A stretch of DNA of 28,561 bases from a virus: positions 1 through 28,561 of the IMG/VR virus record IMGVR_UViG_3300027763_000187; one strand, written 5' to 3'. Positions 1 to 7,895 of the stretch are shown one piece after another (position 1 is the first letter of the stretch; each line of letters starts with the position of its first letter). Below the pieces are notes generated by a model. It searched no databases. It saw only the letters and a program-made list of their open reading frames with translations, and was not told where the DNA came from. The translations under genes and the position numbers were made by a program.

Positions 1-1
1 T

Positions 2-52
2 TTGATGAAATTAGTCCCAGGCGGTCAGGGCTATACTTTTATTATAGGTTGA
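2..52 (+). CDS. 3' end of an unidentified gene (partial)
   Basis: Frame 2 reads from the window edge to a TGA at 50-52 and ends in a protein-like C-terminus with the motif PGGQGYTFIIG. The other frames look less natural: frame 3 stops at once and frame 1 runs on into the next gene out of frame. The stop codon lies inside the -35 box of the promoter for the following kinase gene. Only 16 residues are visible, so no function can be given. Confidence 0.4.
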   Translation: MMKLVPGGQGYTFIIG

Positions 53-77
53 CCACAATCGTATTCTCCTGTATACT
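49..77 (+). promoter_or_regulatory. sigma70 promoter for the dNMP kinase gene
   Basis: TTGACC at 49-54 and TATACT at 72-77 are separated by exactly 17 nt, five of six matches to consensus in each box. Start of transcription is expected near 84. The ATG at 98 follows a GGAG Shine-Dalgarno at 88-91. This is a host-RNA-polymerase type (early) promoter, unlike the TAAATA late elements of the following structural genes. Confidence 0.75.
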
Positions 78-97
78 TTATACAGTTGGAGAATATT

Positions 98-754
98 ATG
101 ATTATTGGAATTTGCGGTTTTATTGGCTCAGGCAAAGACACAGTTGCGGACTATCTAGTGAATTTTCACGAGTTCCGTAGAGAAAGTTTTGCATCAACAC
201 TAAAAGATGCAGTGGCAGCGGTATTTGGTTGGGATAGAACCATGCTTGAAGGCCGTACTAAAGAAGCTAGAGAGTGGCGAGAACAAGTTGATCCATGGTG
301 GGCCGCTAGACTTGATATGCCCACACTGACCCCAAGATGGGTGTTACAATACTGGGGTACTGAAGTTTGTCGTAAGGCATTTCACGATGACATATGGATT
401 GCCAGCCTAGAAAACAAACTGCGTAACAGTCGAGATAATATTGTAATTTCAGATTGCAGATTCCCTAATGAAATTGAATCTCTAAAACAGGCAGGCGGCA
501 GCATTGTTTGGGTACAAAGGGGCACACTGCCCACCTGGTATGCAGAGGCAGTCAGCGCAAATCAAGGCAACAACGTGGGATTGAATGCAATGAAAATGCG
601 CAAGATACACGCCAGCGAGTGGGCTTGGTTAGGCAGTGACTTTGATGTTGTAATCGACAACAACGGTTCTATTGATGACCTTTATAGGCAGTCGGCCAGC
701 CTAGTAGTCAGCGACAAGATCGCCCTGTCGCCAAGTGATTCCTTCTTTGCCTAG
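98..754 (+). CDS. gp1: Deoxynucleoside monophosphate kinase (T4 gp1-like)
   Basis: This 218-residue protein is a P-loop kinase that probably phosphorylates dNMPs to dNDPs for phage DNA synthesis in the cytoplasm. The Walker A motif GFIGSGKD lies at residues 7-14, followed by the LID-like Arg/Glu-rich stretch (EGRTKEAREWRE) and an ISDCRFPNE segment typical of the T4 gp1 family (T4 gp1 is 241 residues). The ATG at 98 is chosen over an in-frame TTG at 86 because GGAG at 88-91 is well spaced from it and would lie inside the longer reading frame. It is transcribed from the sigma70 promoter at 49-77. Its last 54 nt overlap the 3' end of the convergent HNH-like gene, so the C-terminus may have been altered when that gene arrived. 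Confidence 0.85.
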   Translation: MIIGICGFIGSGKDTVADYLVNFHEFRRESFASTLKDAVAAVFGWDRTMLEGRTKEAREWREQVDPWWAARLDMPTLTPRWVLQYWGTEVCRKAFHDDIWIASLENKLRNSRDNIVISDCRFPNEIESLKQAGGSIVWVQRGTLPTWYAEAVSANQGNNVGLNAMKMRKIHASEWAWLGSDFDVVIDNNGSIDDLYRQSASLVVSDKIALSPSDSFFA

Positions 755-1036
755 TATTTGAGCACAGTTCGAACACACAGTTTTTAAATTGCTGTGGCGA
801 CAGTGATCTAGATTACCGTCTATGTGAAATACTCTAAAAACTTCTTTGTGGGCTGAGCGAAACCCACACTTGTCACATTGATTTTTTATTCGATACCCGG
901 AGCGATGCCATCTAGGAATACCAAAACTTAGACCGTTAGCCATACATATTTCACAAAGGCTACGATAGTAGATTCTATCGTTCTTTTTATAGTTTATCGC
1001 ACGGGGTCTAGAACCGCATTTACACAAAGGTCTCAT
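701..1036 (-). CDS. HNH-like endonuclease with two zinc-binding cysteine sets
   Basis: This 111-residue protein has two paired-cysteine sets, C5xC7...C28xxC31 and C54xxC57...C88xxC91, with the HNH-type core FHIDGN (H71) and SNL (N83) between the second pair. This is the layout of small free-standing phage HNH nucleases. The residue before H71 is Phe and the residue after C91 is Ala, where His or Asp metal ligands are usual, so catalysis may be weakened. The gene is the only minus-strand gene in the left 21 kb. It is convergent with the dNMP kinase gene (54-nt overlap) and divergent from the sheath gene. Its ATG has no Shine-Dalgarno but sits 5 nt downstream of a TAAATA late-type element. It may be a homing-type or selfish gene; this is inference. 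Confidence 0.7.
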   Translation of the reverse strand: MRPLCKCGSRPRAINYKKNDRIYYRSLCEICMANGLSFGIPRWHRSGYRIKNQCDKCGFRSAHKEVFRVFHIDGNLDHCRHSNLKTVCSNCAQILGKEGITWRQGDLVADY

Positions 1037-1041
1037 ACAGT

Positions 1042-1049
1042 TATTTAAA
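1042..1049 (-). promoter_or_regulatory. Late-type promoter TTTAAATA, 5 nt from the HNH start codon
   Basis: On the minus strand the sequence reads TTTAAATA, then ACTGT, then the ATG at 1036-1034. No Shine-Dalgarno is present upstream. The element has the same 5-nt spacing as six plus-strand genes in this window. Confidence 0.55.
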
Positions 1050-1112
1050 AGAAGTAAGCCTTTTCATCCCCTTTTTCCACCTTGCATATCCTGGGGTTTT
1101 TTTGTGATGCCG

Positions 1113-1119
1113 CTAAATA
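1113..1119 (+). promoter_or_regulatory. Late promoter CTAAATA for the tail sheath gene
   Basis: CTAAATA matches the late-promoter core of T4-like phages (TATAAATA in T4, CTAAATA in cyanophages). It lies 34 nt before the sheath ATG. The message would have a leader of about 28 nt with a strong AGGAGA Shine-Dalgarno at 1141-1146, so this gene belongs to the leadered class. Confidence 0.65.
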
Positions 1120-1153
1120 ATAGTACATTGATTTAACCCTAGGAGACAGTCGA

Positions 1154-4100
1154 ATGGCACTAACATCACCAGGCGTACAAGTTACGGTAATTGACGAGAG
1201 TTTTTATACTCCAGCTGAACCAGGAACGGTTCCGTTAATTGTTGTAGCCACTGCTGAAAACAAAATAAACGGAGCTGGCACAGGCACAGCTTCGGGTACC
1301 ACTGCAGCCAATGCAGGCAAGGTATTCAAAATGACCAGTCAACGAGAACTTGTTGACACATTTGGTTCACCGTTCTTTGAAAAGACAGTATCGGCTAGTC
1401 CTATACACGGTGGCGAAAGAAACGAATACGGTCTACTAGCTGCCTACAGCTTGTTAGGCGTTTCGAATTCTGCATTTATCCTACGTGCAGATATCAACCT
1501 AAATGAACTAGAAGGTCAAACAGATGCACCGGGAGCGGACCCAGCTGATGGCAAGTGGTGGGTAGACACACAAACTACTACTTGGGGTATCAACGAATGG
1601 AACGGTTTGGCATTAACCGATAGCGGTCAAAAATTCACTGCTAAAACTCCATTAGTACTCACAGATGCCGATCTTGACAACATCAACAGCAATGCTCCTA
1701 AAACATCAGTAGGCACCATCGGTGACTATGCTGTGGTGTTTCAAACAGCAGCAGGCGACGGAACATTTTTAGCTGAAGATGAGCTGGTAAGAATATACTA
1801 CAAGAGTGCAGGCAATGCCACCGCTGGTATCACAGCCGGTACGTGGGTACTGGTTGGTAGTCCTAATTGGACAGCCAGTCATCCCACAGTATTCAGCTCA
1901 GCAGCGGTAGGAGCATTATCAGGCACATTTACAATTAATGATACTAGTATTACAACAGGAGCAAATTTAACTGCTTGTGTTTCGGATATTAATACAAAGA
2001 TGAACGGCAGTGGTATTACAGCTGTTGCCAGCAACAGTAGATTGTATCTATACAGTGACGGCACTTCTACAGCTACAGGTGGTGACTCCACTGCAACTGC
2101 AGGCGGAACTGGTGGTATTGTACTTGCCAATACATCTGGTACCCCGTTGGCTTCATTGAACATTACAGCCGGCACATACATGTGCCCAGTATTGGCTCAA
2201 CAGCCACATACCAGTGTTCCGCTGTTTAAAAGATCAGATTTTGGATCTACTGTAAATGCTCGTCCTACAGGTTCTGTATGGCTGAAAACAACTGAGCCAA
2301 ACAACGGAGCTCGTTGGAGAGTTAAAAAATACAATGCAAGCACTGATGCTTGGATGGCTAATGAAGCACCCCTGTATGCAACTCCGCACTCTGCACTATA
2401 CTATCTTGATAAATCCGGTGGTGGTGCAAATCTTCCCAAAGGTGCATTGTTTGTTCAAACAAATGCCAGAGAAGATATAGGATCATATTCTGCAAGCGGC
2501 GGCGGCATTCCTCCTTTTGGTGCCCTAGATGCAACACTAGCTACTACCACTTTTAGAATATTTAAAAGAGCTGCCAGCGGTGAAACTGCTATCAAATCTA
2601 AAATTATTACCACAGGAACAATTAGTGTATCTACAGCAAGTATAGCAGCTACCGCATTAGTAGTTGGAACATATTACATAATTCAATCCCTTGGAAATAC
2701 TAATTGGAACACAGTGGCAGGTACAAGCGGGGTAACATATGCTGTTGGTGATACAGTTGTTCCTGCAGTAGCTGGCACTGGCACTGGCACTGCGTATCTT
2801 GCTAAAACATTTACTATTAAACAATCAATAGTGGGAGATGCAAACATAAGCGCAGCAGCAACTATTGCGTTTGCAGCAATCAATGCTGATGACTCTTTTA
2901 GAATCGCTGGAGCAATAAATGCTGCTAACTATGTTGACTCAACAGGTGCTGCTATTACAAATAACGTAGTGGCCAGTGTTACTACCAGTAACGAATTAGT
3001 GATCACACACAAGACCGGTGGCGATATCAGACTGACTGATGTTGCAGGTACTGCCGTTGGTACATTGTTCACTGTTTACAACCTAGAAACAGGTGCTGGC
3101 ACCAGTAATTTCTACGCATTGTCAAGTGGTTTGGCCACAGGAGCACAAGAAGGTTATTTGGCTTCCTTATGGATGCCATTGGTTGGTGATGTGTTTGCTG
3201 CTACTCCAGATGCTCCATTAGAAGAGCCAGCAGATGGACAACTATGGTATAATCCTGCATTTGGCGAGGTGGATCTAATGATACACAATGGCACAACCTG
3301 GGTAGGCTATCAAAACTTTACAGGATATACTACAACTGATCCCGAAGGTCCCATTGTATCCGCAAGTATGCCAATATTACAAACTGACGGTGGTGCTTTG
3401 GTCAACGGTGACATTTGGATCAGCACAGCTGATTTAGAAAACTTCCCCAGTATATATAAATTCAACACCGATGCAGGCAATCAAATTGCACTAAAATGGG
3501 TATTAGTTGACAAGACCGATCAAACCACAGAAGAAGGTGTATTGTTTGCAGATGCTCGTGCAGGTACAAGCGGAGGCTCAGCCACTGCTGCGCCTACTGG
3601 ATCAATCAAAGATTTATTAACCAGTAATTTCTTAGATCCAGATGCACCGGATCCAGATCTATATCCCAAAGGAATGTTGCTGTGGAATCTACGTAGAAGC
3701 GGTGGAAACGTTAAGAAATACAACAATGGCTATATTGACACCACAGCAGATAACGAAAGACAATCCGGATCACCAAGTATGGAATTATACTGGCCAGATC
3801 GTTGGACCACTGCTAGTCCCAACAATGAAGACGGTTCAGGATCATTTGGTCGCAAGGCACAGCGATCAGCTGTGGTTGCTGCATTGAAGAGCGCCATTGA
3901 CACCAGCGAAGAAGCACGTGACGAAGAACGCAGAAACTTCAATCTAATTGCTTGCCCCGGATATCCAGAAGCACTTAGCAATCTAATCAACTTGAATCTG
4001 GATCGCAAGGTCACAGCTTTTGTGGTTGGTGATACACCACTGCGTCTAAAGAGTGATGCAACAAGCCTAACAACCTGGGGTACCAATGCTAATCTAGCAC

Positions 4101-4783
4101 TGGACAACGGAGACAACGGCATTGTTACCTATGACGAATATGCAGCGGTTTACTATCCAAATGGATTTACCACTGACCTTACAGGTGCCAATGCTGTGGT
4201 TCCAGCCAGTCACATGATGCTGAGAACTATTGCTCTAAGCGATCAAGTGAGTTTTCCTTGGTTTGCTCCAGCAGGCACACGTCGTGGCGGGATTACCAAT
4301 GCCACAGCAGTGGGATATATTGATTCGTTGACAGGTGAATTCCAAAGCGTTGCTTTAAACAACGGTCAAAGAGACACCCTGTATGATCTAAAGGTTAATC
4401 CAATTCCGTTCTTTGTAGGTACAGGATTGGTAGCTTATGGTCAAAAGACTCGTGCAAGAAATGCCAGTTCTCTAGATAGAATTAACGTGGCACGCCTTGT
4501 GGTATATCTACGCAGTCAGTTGACAAAACTAGCTCGCCCATATATCTTTGAGCCAAATGATCAAATCACTCGTGATGAAATCAAACAAGCTGTGGAAAGT
4601 CTGTTGCTGGAACTAGTGGGTCTAAGAGCTATCTATGACTTTGCAGTAGTGTGTGACGAAACCAACAACACACCAAGTAGAATTGATCGTAATGAATTAT
4701 ATGTAGATGTTGCCATTGAGCCAACCAAGGCCGTTGAATTTATTTACATACCATTGCGTCTCAAGAACACAGGTGAGATCTAA
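1154..4783 (+). CDS. gp18: Contractile tail sheath protein with a very large insertion (T4 gp18-like)
   Basis: This 1209-residue protein forms the outer contractile sheath of the tail around the gp19 tube. The N-terminal sheath core (about residues 1-120, starting MALTSPGVQVTVID) and the C-terminal core (about 890-1209, with SFGRKAQR, FNLIACPGYPEAL and the LLLELVGLRAIYDF end) match the gp18 family. T4 gp18 has 659 residues. The extra length is an insertion of roughly 770 residues made of Gly/Thr/Ser/Ala-rich beta-type repeats, described separately. The start ATG has AGGAGA 8 nt upstream and follows a CTAAATA late promoter. The tube gene follows after 30 nt. The insertion presumably projects from the sheath surface, by analogy with the variable outer domains of T4 gp18. 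Confidence 0.9.
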   Translation: MALTSPGVQVTVIDESFYTPAEPGTVPLIVVATAENKINGAGTGTASGTTAANAGKVFKMTSQRELVDTFGSPFFEKTVSASPIHGGERNEYGLLAAYSLLGVSNSAFILRADINLNELEGQTDAPGADPADGKWWVDTQTTTWGINEWNGLALTDSGQKFTAKTPLVLTDADLDNINSNAPKTSVGTIGDYAVVFQTAAGDGTFLAEDELVRIYYKSAGNATAGITAGTWVLVGSPNWTASHPTVFSSAAVGALSGTFTINDTSITTGANLTACVSDINTKMNGSGITAVASNSRLYLYSDGTSTATGGDSTATAGGTGGIVLANTSGTPLASLNITAGTYMCPVLAQQPHTSVPLFKRSDFGSTVNARPTGSVWLKTTEPNNGARWRVKKYNASTDAWMANEAPLYATPHSALYYLDKSGGGANLPKGALFVQTNAREDIGSYSASGGGIPPFGALDATLATTTFRIFKRAASGETAIKSKIITTGTISVSTASIAATALVVGTYYIIQSLGNTNWNTVAGTSGVTYAVGDTVVPAVAGTGTGTAYLAKTFTIKQSIVGDANISAAATIAFAAINADDSFRIAGAINAANYVDSTGAAITNNVVASVTTSNELVITHKTGGDIRLTDVAGTAVGTLFTVYNLETGAGTSNFYALSSGLATGAQEGYLASLWMPLVGDVFAATPDAPLEEPADGQLWYNPAFGEVDLMIHNGTTWVGYQNFTGYTTTDPEGPIVSASMPILQTDGGALVNGDIWISTADLENFPSIYKFNTDAGNQIALKWVLVDKTDQTTEEGVLFADARAGTSGGSATAAPTGSIKDLLTSNFLDPDAPDPDLYPKGMLLWNLRRSGGNVKKYNNGYIDTTADNERQSGSPSMELYWPDRWTTASPNNEDGSGSFGRKAQRSAVVAALKSAIDTSEEARDEERRNFNLIACPGYPEALSNLINLNLDRKVTAFVVGDTPLRLKSDATSLTTWGTNANLALDNGDNGIVTYDEYAAVYYPNGFTTDLTGANAVVPASHMMLRTIALSDQVSFPWFAPAGTRRGGITNATAVGYIDSLTGEFQSVALNNGQRDTLYDLKVNPIPFFVGTGLVAYGQKTRARNASSLDRINVARLVVYLRSQLTKLARPYIFEPNDQITRDEIKQAVESLLLELVGLRAIYDFAVVCDETNNTPSRIDRNELYVDVAIEPTKAVEFIYIPLRLKNTGEI
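1510..3820 (+). repeat. Fibre-like repeat region inserted in the tail sheath
   Basis: Between the two sheath core parts, a loose motif of the type GxLW-x(n)-W recurs: DGKWW near residue 131, TGSVWLK near 372, KGALFVQ near 429, DGQLWYN near 694, NGDIWIS near 750 and KGMLLWN near 838. In several copies a short strand ending in Trp (such as NGTTW or ALKW) follows 15-25 residues later. Two copies of a flagellin/hook-like 'IN' type segment occur near residues 249-305 (GTFTIND ... SRLYLYSDG) and 578-628 (DSFRIAG ... NELVITH). A segment near 503-549 resembles the VGTYYIIQSLG...GTGTGTAY module often seen in marine phage tail-fibre proteins. Family assignments of the modules are from memory. Confidence 0.6.
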
Positions 4784-4785
4784 TG

Positions 4786-4793
4786 AATAAATA
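4786..4793 (+). promoter_or_regulatory. Late promoter AATAAATA for the tail tube gene
   Basis: AATAAATA starts just after the sheath stop codon and ends 20 nt before the tube ATG at 4814. GGAG at 4801-4804 serves as Shine-Dalgarno, so a short leader is retained. Confidence 0.5.
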
Positions 4794-4813
4794 CAATATC
4801 GGAGCATAAGACA

Positions 4814-5449
4814 ATGGCAATTACATCATTAACAAATTACTCGATTAACCCATCTGGTCCTGGTTCAAATACCGGTATGTTGATGCCAAAACTAAAGTAT
4901 CGCTTTCGTGTTACTTTACTAGGTTTTGGCACATCGTCTAGTACAGAACTTACCAAACAGGTCATGGACGTTTCTCGACCAAAGGTTTCCTTTGAAGAAA
5001 TTCCAATCGAAATTTACAATTCCAAGATCAAAATTGCAGGCAAATACACCTGGGAAAATATTACGCTGAACCTCAGAGATGATGCTAGCAGTAATATTAT
5101 CAAGTTGGTTGGCCAACAGATTCAGAAGCAGTTTGATTTCCATGAGCAGGCCAGTGCCCGCTCTGGTATTGACTACAAGTTTACCACACGTATCGAAATA
5201 CTAGACGGTGGCAACGGCGCTGCTGCTCCGGGAATTCTAGAAACCTGGGAATGCTATGGTTGCTTCTTGCAAAACACCGACTACGGTGATTTGAATTACA
5301 CAACCAACGAACCTGCCACAGTGGCGCTAACCATAGTTTATGACAATGCAATGCAGACTCCAGATTCAGTTGGTGTTGTTGGCATTGGTACAGCTGGCGC
5401 AGCTAGATCGGCCGCTAGTGCTCTAGCAGTAGGTAGCTCAGGTATTTAA
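4814..5449 (+). CDS. gp19: Tail tube protein (T4 gp19-like)
   Basis: This 211-residue protein is the building block of the inner tail tube through which DNA passes. It matches the gp19 family (T4 gp19 is 163 residues) with the segments MPKLKYRFRVTLLGFG, VSRPKVSFEEIPI and the closing EPATVALTIVYDNA. The extra length is mainly a C-terminal Gly/Ala/Ser-rich tail after about residue 183. It follows the sheath gene directly, as in T4 and most contractile tails. The ATG is supported by GGAG 9 nt upstream. A strong terminator follows at 5465-5494. Confidence 0.9.
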   Translation: MAITSLTNYSINPSGPGSNTGMLMPKLKYRFRVTLLGFGTSSSTELTKQVMDVSRPKVSFEEIPIEIYNSKIKIAGKYTWENITLNLRDDASSNIIKLVGQQIQKQFDFHEQASARSGIDYKFTTRIEILDGGNGAAAPGILETWECYGCFLQNTDYGDLNYTTNEPATVALTIVYDNAMQTPDSVGVVGIGTAGAARSAASALAVGSSGI

Positions 5450-5464
5450 TTAATACCGTAACAC

Positions 5465-5494
5465 AAAAAAGCCCGAATATTTCGGGCTTTTTTT
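5465..5494 (+). terminator. Rho-independent terminator after the tail tube gene
   Basis: GCCCGAA (5471-5477), loop TAT and TTCGGGC (5481-5487) form a perfect 7-bp stem, flanked by six A residues upstream and a run of seven T residues at 5488-5494. The A/T flanks can extend the stem, so it could also work on the opposite strand. Confidence 0.9.
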
Positions 5495-5498
5495 ATGA

Positions 5499-5505
5499 CT
5501 AAATA
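5499..5505 (+). promoter_or_regulatory. Late promoter CTAAATA, 5 nt from the start codon at 5511
   Basis: CTAAATA, then ATTAT, then ATG at 5511. It lies immediately downstream of the terminator at 5465-5494, so the following gene must start its own transcript. No Shine-Dalgarno is present. Confidence 0.65.
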
Positions 5506-5510
5506 ATTAT

Positions 5511-6590
5511 ATGGATAAGTTTACACGATTTTTAAATAGTGCTCTCAGAGGACCCAAGGGAGTGGTTGGTAATTTTCAGCATGCCACACGAATATTTGTT
5601 GACAACAACTATAGACTAGCACCTAGAACAAAATTTCTTTACTACGCTGTGTTTTCAGGAGCAGAAAGAGAAGTTTCATTATTGATCAAATCCACTGATT
5701 TGCCTAAATTTAATTTTGATATGGCTAATAAGAATGTGTATAATCGTACCAAACAGATATACAAGAAAATAAATTACGAACCTATTAGTCTTACATTTCA
5801 CGACGATAATGCTGGGCTCATGCATTCGATGTATTCGGCCTACTATTCACATTACGCCTATGACGGCGGAAACGATCAAGGCAATCATCCCATGAGTCTG
5901 TTTAATTATTCCGGAGCATATGGAATGGGTTTTACCACGCCAACAAACTTTTTTAAAAAAATATCATTATACACTCTAAGTAGGCATAGATTTAATGGGT
6001 ATGAATTGCTGGCACCAAGAATCAAATCTTGGTCACACGGACAGGTAGACTATGCATCAAATGAACCGTTGGATAACACAATGACCGTTGAGTACGAAGG
6101 TGTAAAGTATCTTTCAGGCAGTGTGTCATATGGACAGCCTGACGGTTTTGCAAGTCTATCTTACGATGTTGTGCAAAGTCCCAATGTGTTAGGCGGCTCA
6201 CTGGGACTAGGTAACGTTCTGGGATCCGTTGGGGATGTACTAGGTGGTATTGAATCTGTATTTGGGGACGTAACCAAAAAGAACATATTAAAAAACCCAG
6301 GCGGATTTATAAGCACAGCAATTTCTCAAATCAATACCTACAAAAACAATGGAGGACAATTCCCCACAGTGGACGGAGTTATTGGAGAATTAAAAAATCC
6401 TGCAAATATTTTAACTGCTGCCAATACCGTCGGAGGAATAGTAGGAGCCAGTTTTCCTAAAATAGGTGCAGCATTGGGATCTATTGCAGCCACAACTGCC
6501 ACTAGAAAAGTTTTGCAGACGCAGGCAGCCAATAACACATTCCCACTGTCATCGGGCAGTACCAATGAAAGTCCTGTAGAATTTCCATGA
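5511..6590 (+). CDS. Tail-tube-fold protein, probable tube initiator or baseplate-tube junction protein
   Basis: This 359-residue protein carries in its N-terminal half a segment, IKSTDLPKFNFDM ... INYEPISLTFHDD (about residues 60-100), that parallels VSRPKVSFEEIPI ... WENITLNLRDD in the neighbouring tube protein. This points to the tube fold shared by T4 gp19, gp48 and gp54. A closing SNEPLDNTMTVEYEGVKY also parallels the tube protein's NEPATVALTIVYDNA. The C-terminal 140 residues are Gly/Ala/Asn-rich (LGGSLGLGNVLGSVGDVLGG). I infer a role at the baseplate-tube junction, but a minor tube component is equally possible. The stop overlaps the next start (ATGA). Confidence 0.6.
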   Translation: MDKFTRFLNSALRGPKGVVGNFQHATRIFVDNNYRLAPRTKFLYYAVFSGAEREVSLLIKSTDLPKFNFDMANKNVYNRTKQIYKKINYEPISLTFHDDNAGLMHSMYSAYYSHYAYDGGNDQGNHPMSLFNYSGAYGMGFTTPTNFFKKISLYTLSRHRFNGYELLAPRIKSWSHGQVDYASNEPLDNTMTVEYEGVKYLSGSVSYGQPDGFASLSYDVVQSPNVLGGSLGLGNVLGSVGDVLGGIESVFGDVTKKNILKNPGGFISTAISQINTYKNNGGQFPTVDGVIGELKNPANILTAANTVGGIVGASFPKIGAALGSIAATTATRKVLQTQAANNTFPLSSGSTNESPVEFP

Positions 6591-6958
6591 GCACAATTAA
6601 TTTACCAGCAGTGACAAAAACAGACAGTGCTGCAAGTACAAAATTATTTTTTGATACCTACGGTCGGCGTCCTTTAGAATTTGGTGCCAATGAAGTTACT
6701 GCCAGTATAGGATTTTTTACAGGTAGAGGATTTGAAGAAGAAGCCGCCTTGACCACAGCTATGACCATACTACGTCAGGCCAAAATAGATGGCGTCCAAG
6801 TTTTTGAAATATTAGACACCTTGAAAGAACTCAACGGTACACAACTCAGTGCAGTAGTTGCACAGATTCTCAACAAGTATCGTCCCAACACATCTTCATT
6901 GGGATTTAGATCTGTGAATGTTATCAAGATAAATCAAACTAGAAATATTTTACCATAA
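6587..6958 (+). CDS. Conserved T4-like phage protein, probably virion-related
   Basis: This 123-residue protein is not recognised with certainty. It looks globular and mostly helical, with FFDTYGRRPLEFGANEV, GFFTGRGFEEEAA and a helix-rich ILRQAKIDG ... ILDTLKEL stretch. Small proteins of this kind sit among tail and head genes in aquatic T4-like phages (from memory). It is coupled by overlap on both sides: its ATG overlaps the upstream stop (ATGA), and its TAA overlaps the gp4 ATG. This places it in the same transcript as a tail protein and a head-completion protein. No signal peptide or membrane segment is visible. Confidence 0.6.
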   Translation: MSTINLPAVTKTDSAASTKLFFDTYGRRPLEFGANEVTASIGFFTGRGFEEEAALTTAMTILRQAKIDGVQVFEILDTLKELNGTQLSAVVAQILNKYRPNTSSLGFRSVNVIKINQTRNILP

Positions 6959-7395
6959 TGGCCAAATTTGCTCAAGGAAGATTCGAAATGAAAAATCCTG
7001 GAAAATATGTTGGGACCAAAACACCATTGGCAAGATCAAGTTGGGAATTTGTGTTCATGCGTATGCTGGATGAACATCAAGGCGTAGAAAAATGGGCCAG
7101 CGAAAGCATACAAATACCCTACAGGGATCCCCTAACAGGAAAATATACCATATATGTACCTGATTTTTTTATTACCTATGTTGACAAAAATGGAGCCAAA
7201 CATGCGGAAGTTGTTGAAGTAAAACCAGCCAGTCAAACGCTGCTGGCCAATGTTGGCAAGAGTGTTTATAACCAACAACAATATATAAAAAATATGGCCA
7301 AATGGGAAGCTGCTACTAAATGGTGCAGGCAGAAAGGCATTAAATTCCGTGTGGTCAACGAAGAACATATTTTTCATCAAGGTTCAAAACGCTGA
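6958..7395 (+). CDS. gp4: Head completion nuclease (T4 gp4-like)
   Basis: This 145-residue protein corresponds in size and sequence to T4 gp4 (150 residues), which is needed to finish DNA-filled heads before tail joining. It shows a TnsA/PD-(D/E)xK nuclease signature: E30 in SSWEF, PD at 68-69 in VPDFFI, and E87-V-K89 in EVVEVKP. The likely role is trimming or protecting the packaged DNA end. It starts within the upstream stop codon (TAATG), and its own stop (TGA at 7393-7395) lies inside the late element of the next gene. Confidence 0.85.
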   Translation: MAKFAQGRFEMKNPGKYVGTKTPLARSSWEFVFMRMLDEHQGVEKWASESIQIPYRDPLTGKYTIYVPDFFITYVDKNGAKHAEVVEVKPASQTLLANVGKSVYNQQQYIKNMAKWEAATKWCRQKGIKFRVVNEEHIFHQGSKR

Positions 7396-7401
7396 TAAGT
7401 A
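7394..7401 (+). promoter_or_regulatory. Late-type promoter variant GATAAGTA, 5 nt from the gp16 start codon
   Basis: GATAAGTA, then TTGCT, then ATG at 7407. One base differs from TAAATA, but the spacing is the same as at the other loci. It overlaps the gp4 stop codon. No Shine-Dalgarno is visible. Confidence 0.45.
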
Positions 7402-7406
7402 TTGCT

Positions 7407-7895
7407 ATGACAAAGAAACTTGAAGAATTATTTAATTTAGACGACAAACAGATAAACCCTGTTCCTAAATCTATCAACGAAGAATTAGTAGAAAAAGCAA
7501 CAGAAGTAAAAACACTAGATGAAAGCATTGAAGCTGTTAATCAAATTACTAGAAATCTGCCGCAGATAATTGAATTAAATGATTTAAACGATAATGAGTT
7601 AGACAATCTTGCTAGTAAAGCAGAAAAGGCTTACGACGATCTAATGGATCTAGGTATGAATGTTGAAGTTCGTTACAGTGGACGCATATTTGAAGTAGCA
7701 AGTTCTATGATGGGCAATGCTATTACAGCAAAGGCCGCAAAGATTGATAAAAAGCTCAAAGCCATAGATCTACAGCTTAAAAAATACAAGATTGATAAAG
7801 ACAATAACGAAGACCCCAATGACGTGATCAACGGACAGGGTTATGTGATCACCGATCGCAACGAGCTCATCAAGAAATTGAGCGGCAAAGCATAA
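7407..7895 (+). CDS. gp16: Terminase small subunit (T4 gp16-like)
   Basis: This 162-residue protein matches T4 gp16 (164 residues) in length and layout: an N-terminal linker starting LEELFNLDD, a central helical pair (about residues 50-130, IIELNDLNDNELDNL ... AKIDKKLKAIDLQLKKYK) that would form the oligomeric coiled coil, and a short C-terminal tail. It recognises phage DNA and stimulates the gp17 ATPase in packaging. It lies directly downstream of gp4 and is separated from gp17 by three genes, whereas in T4 genes 16 and 17 are adjacent. The start codon has a TAAGTA element 5 nt upstream and no Shine-Dalgarno. Confidence 0.8.
   Translation: MTKKLEELFNLDDKQINPVPKSINEELVEKATEVKTLDESIEAVNQITRNLPQIIELNDLNDNELDNLASKAEKAYDDLMDLGMNVEVRYSGRIFEVASSMMGNAITAKAAKIDKKLKAIDLQLKKYKIDKDNNEDPNDVINGQGYVITDRNELIKKLSGKA

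Noticed and set aside
86-97. TTG start for the dNMP kinase
   Set aside because: It would place the Shine-Dalgarno GGAG inside the coding region, and the ATG at 98 is ideally spaced from it.
1066-1102. Possible terminator (CCCC ... GGGG followed by T residues) before the sheath gene
   Set aside because: The stem would be only 4 bp with a loop of over 20 nt.
2772-2792. Short tandem repeat of GGCACT inside the sheath gene
   Set aside because: It simply encodes the Gly-Thr repeat of the GTGTGTAY module and is in frame, so no separate DNA element is needed.
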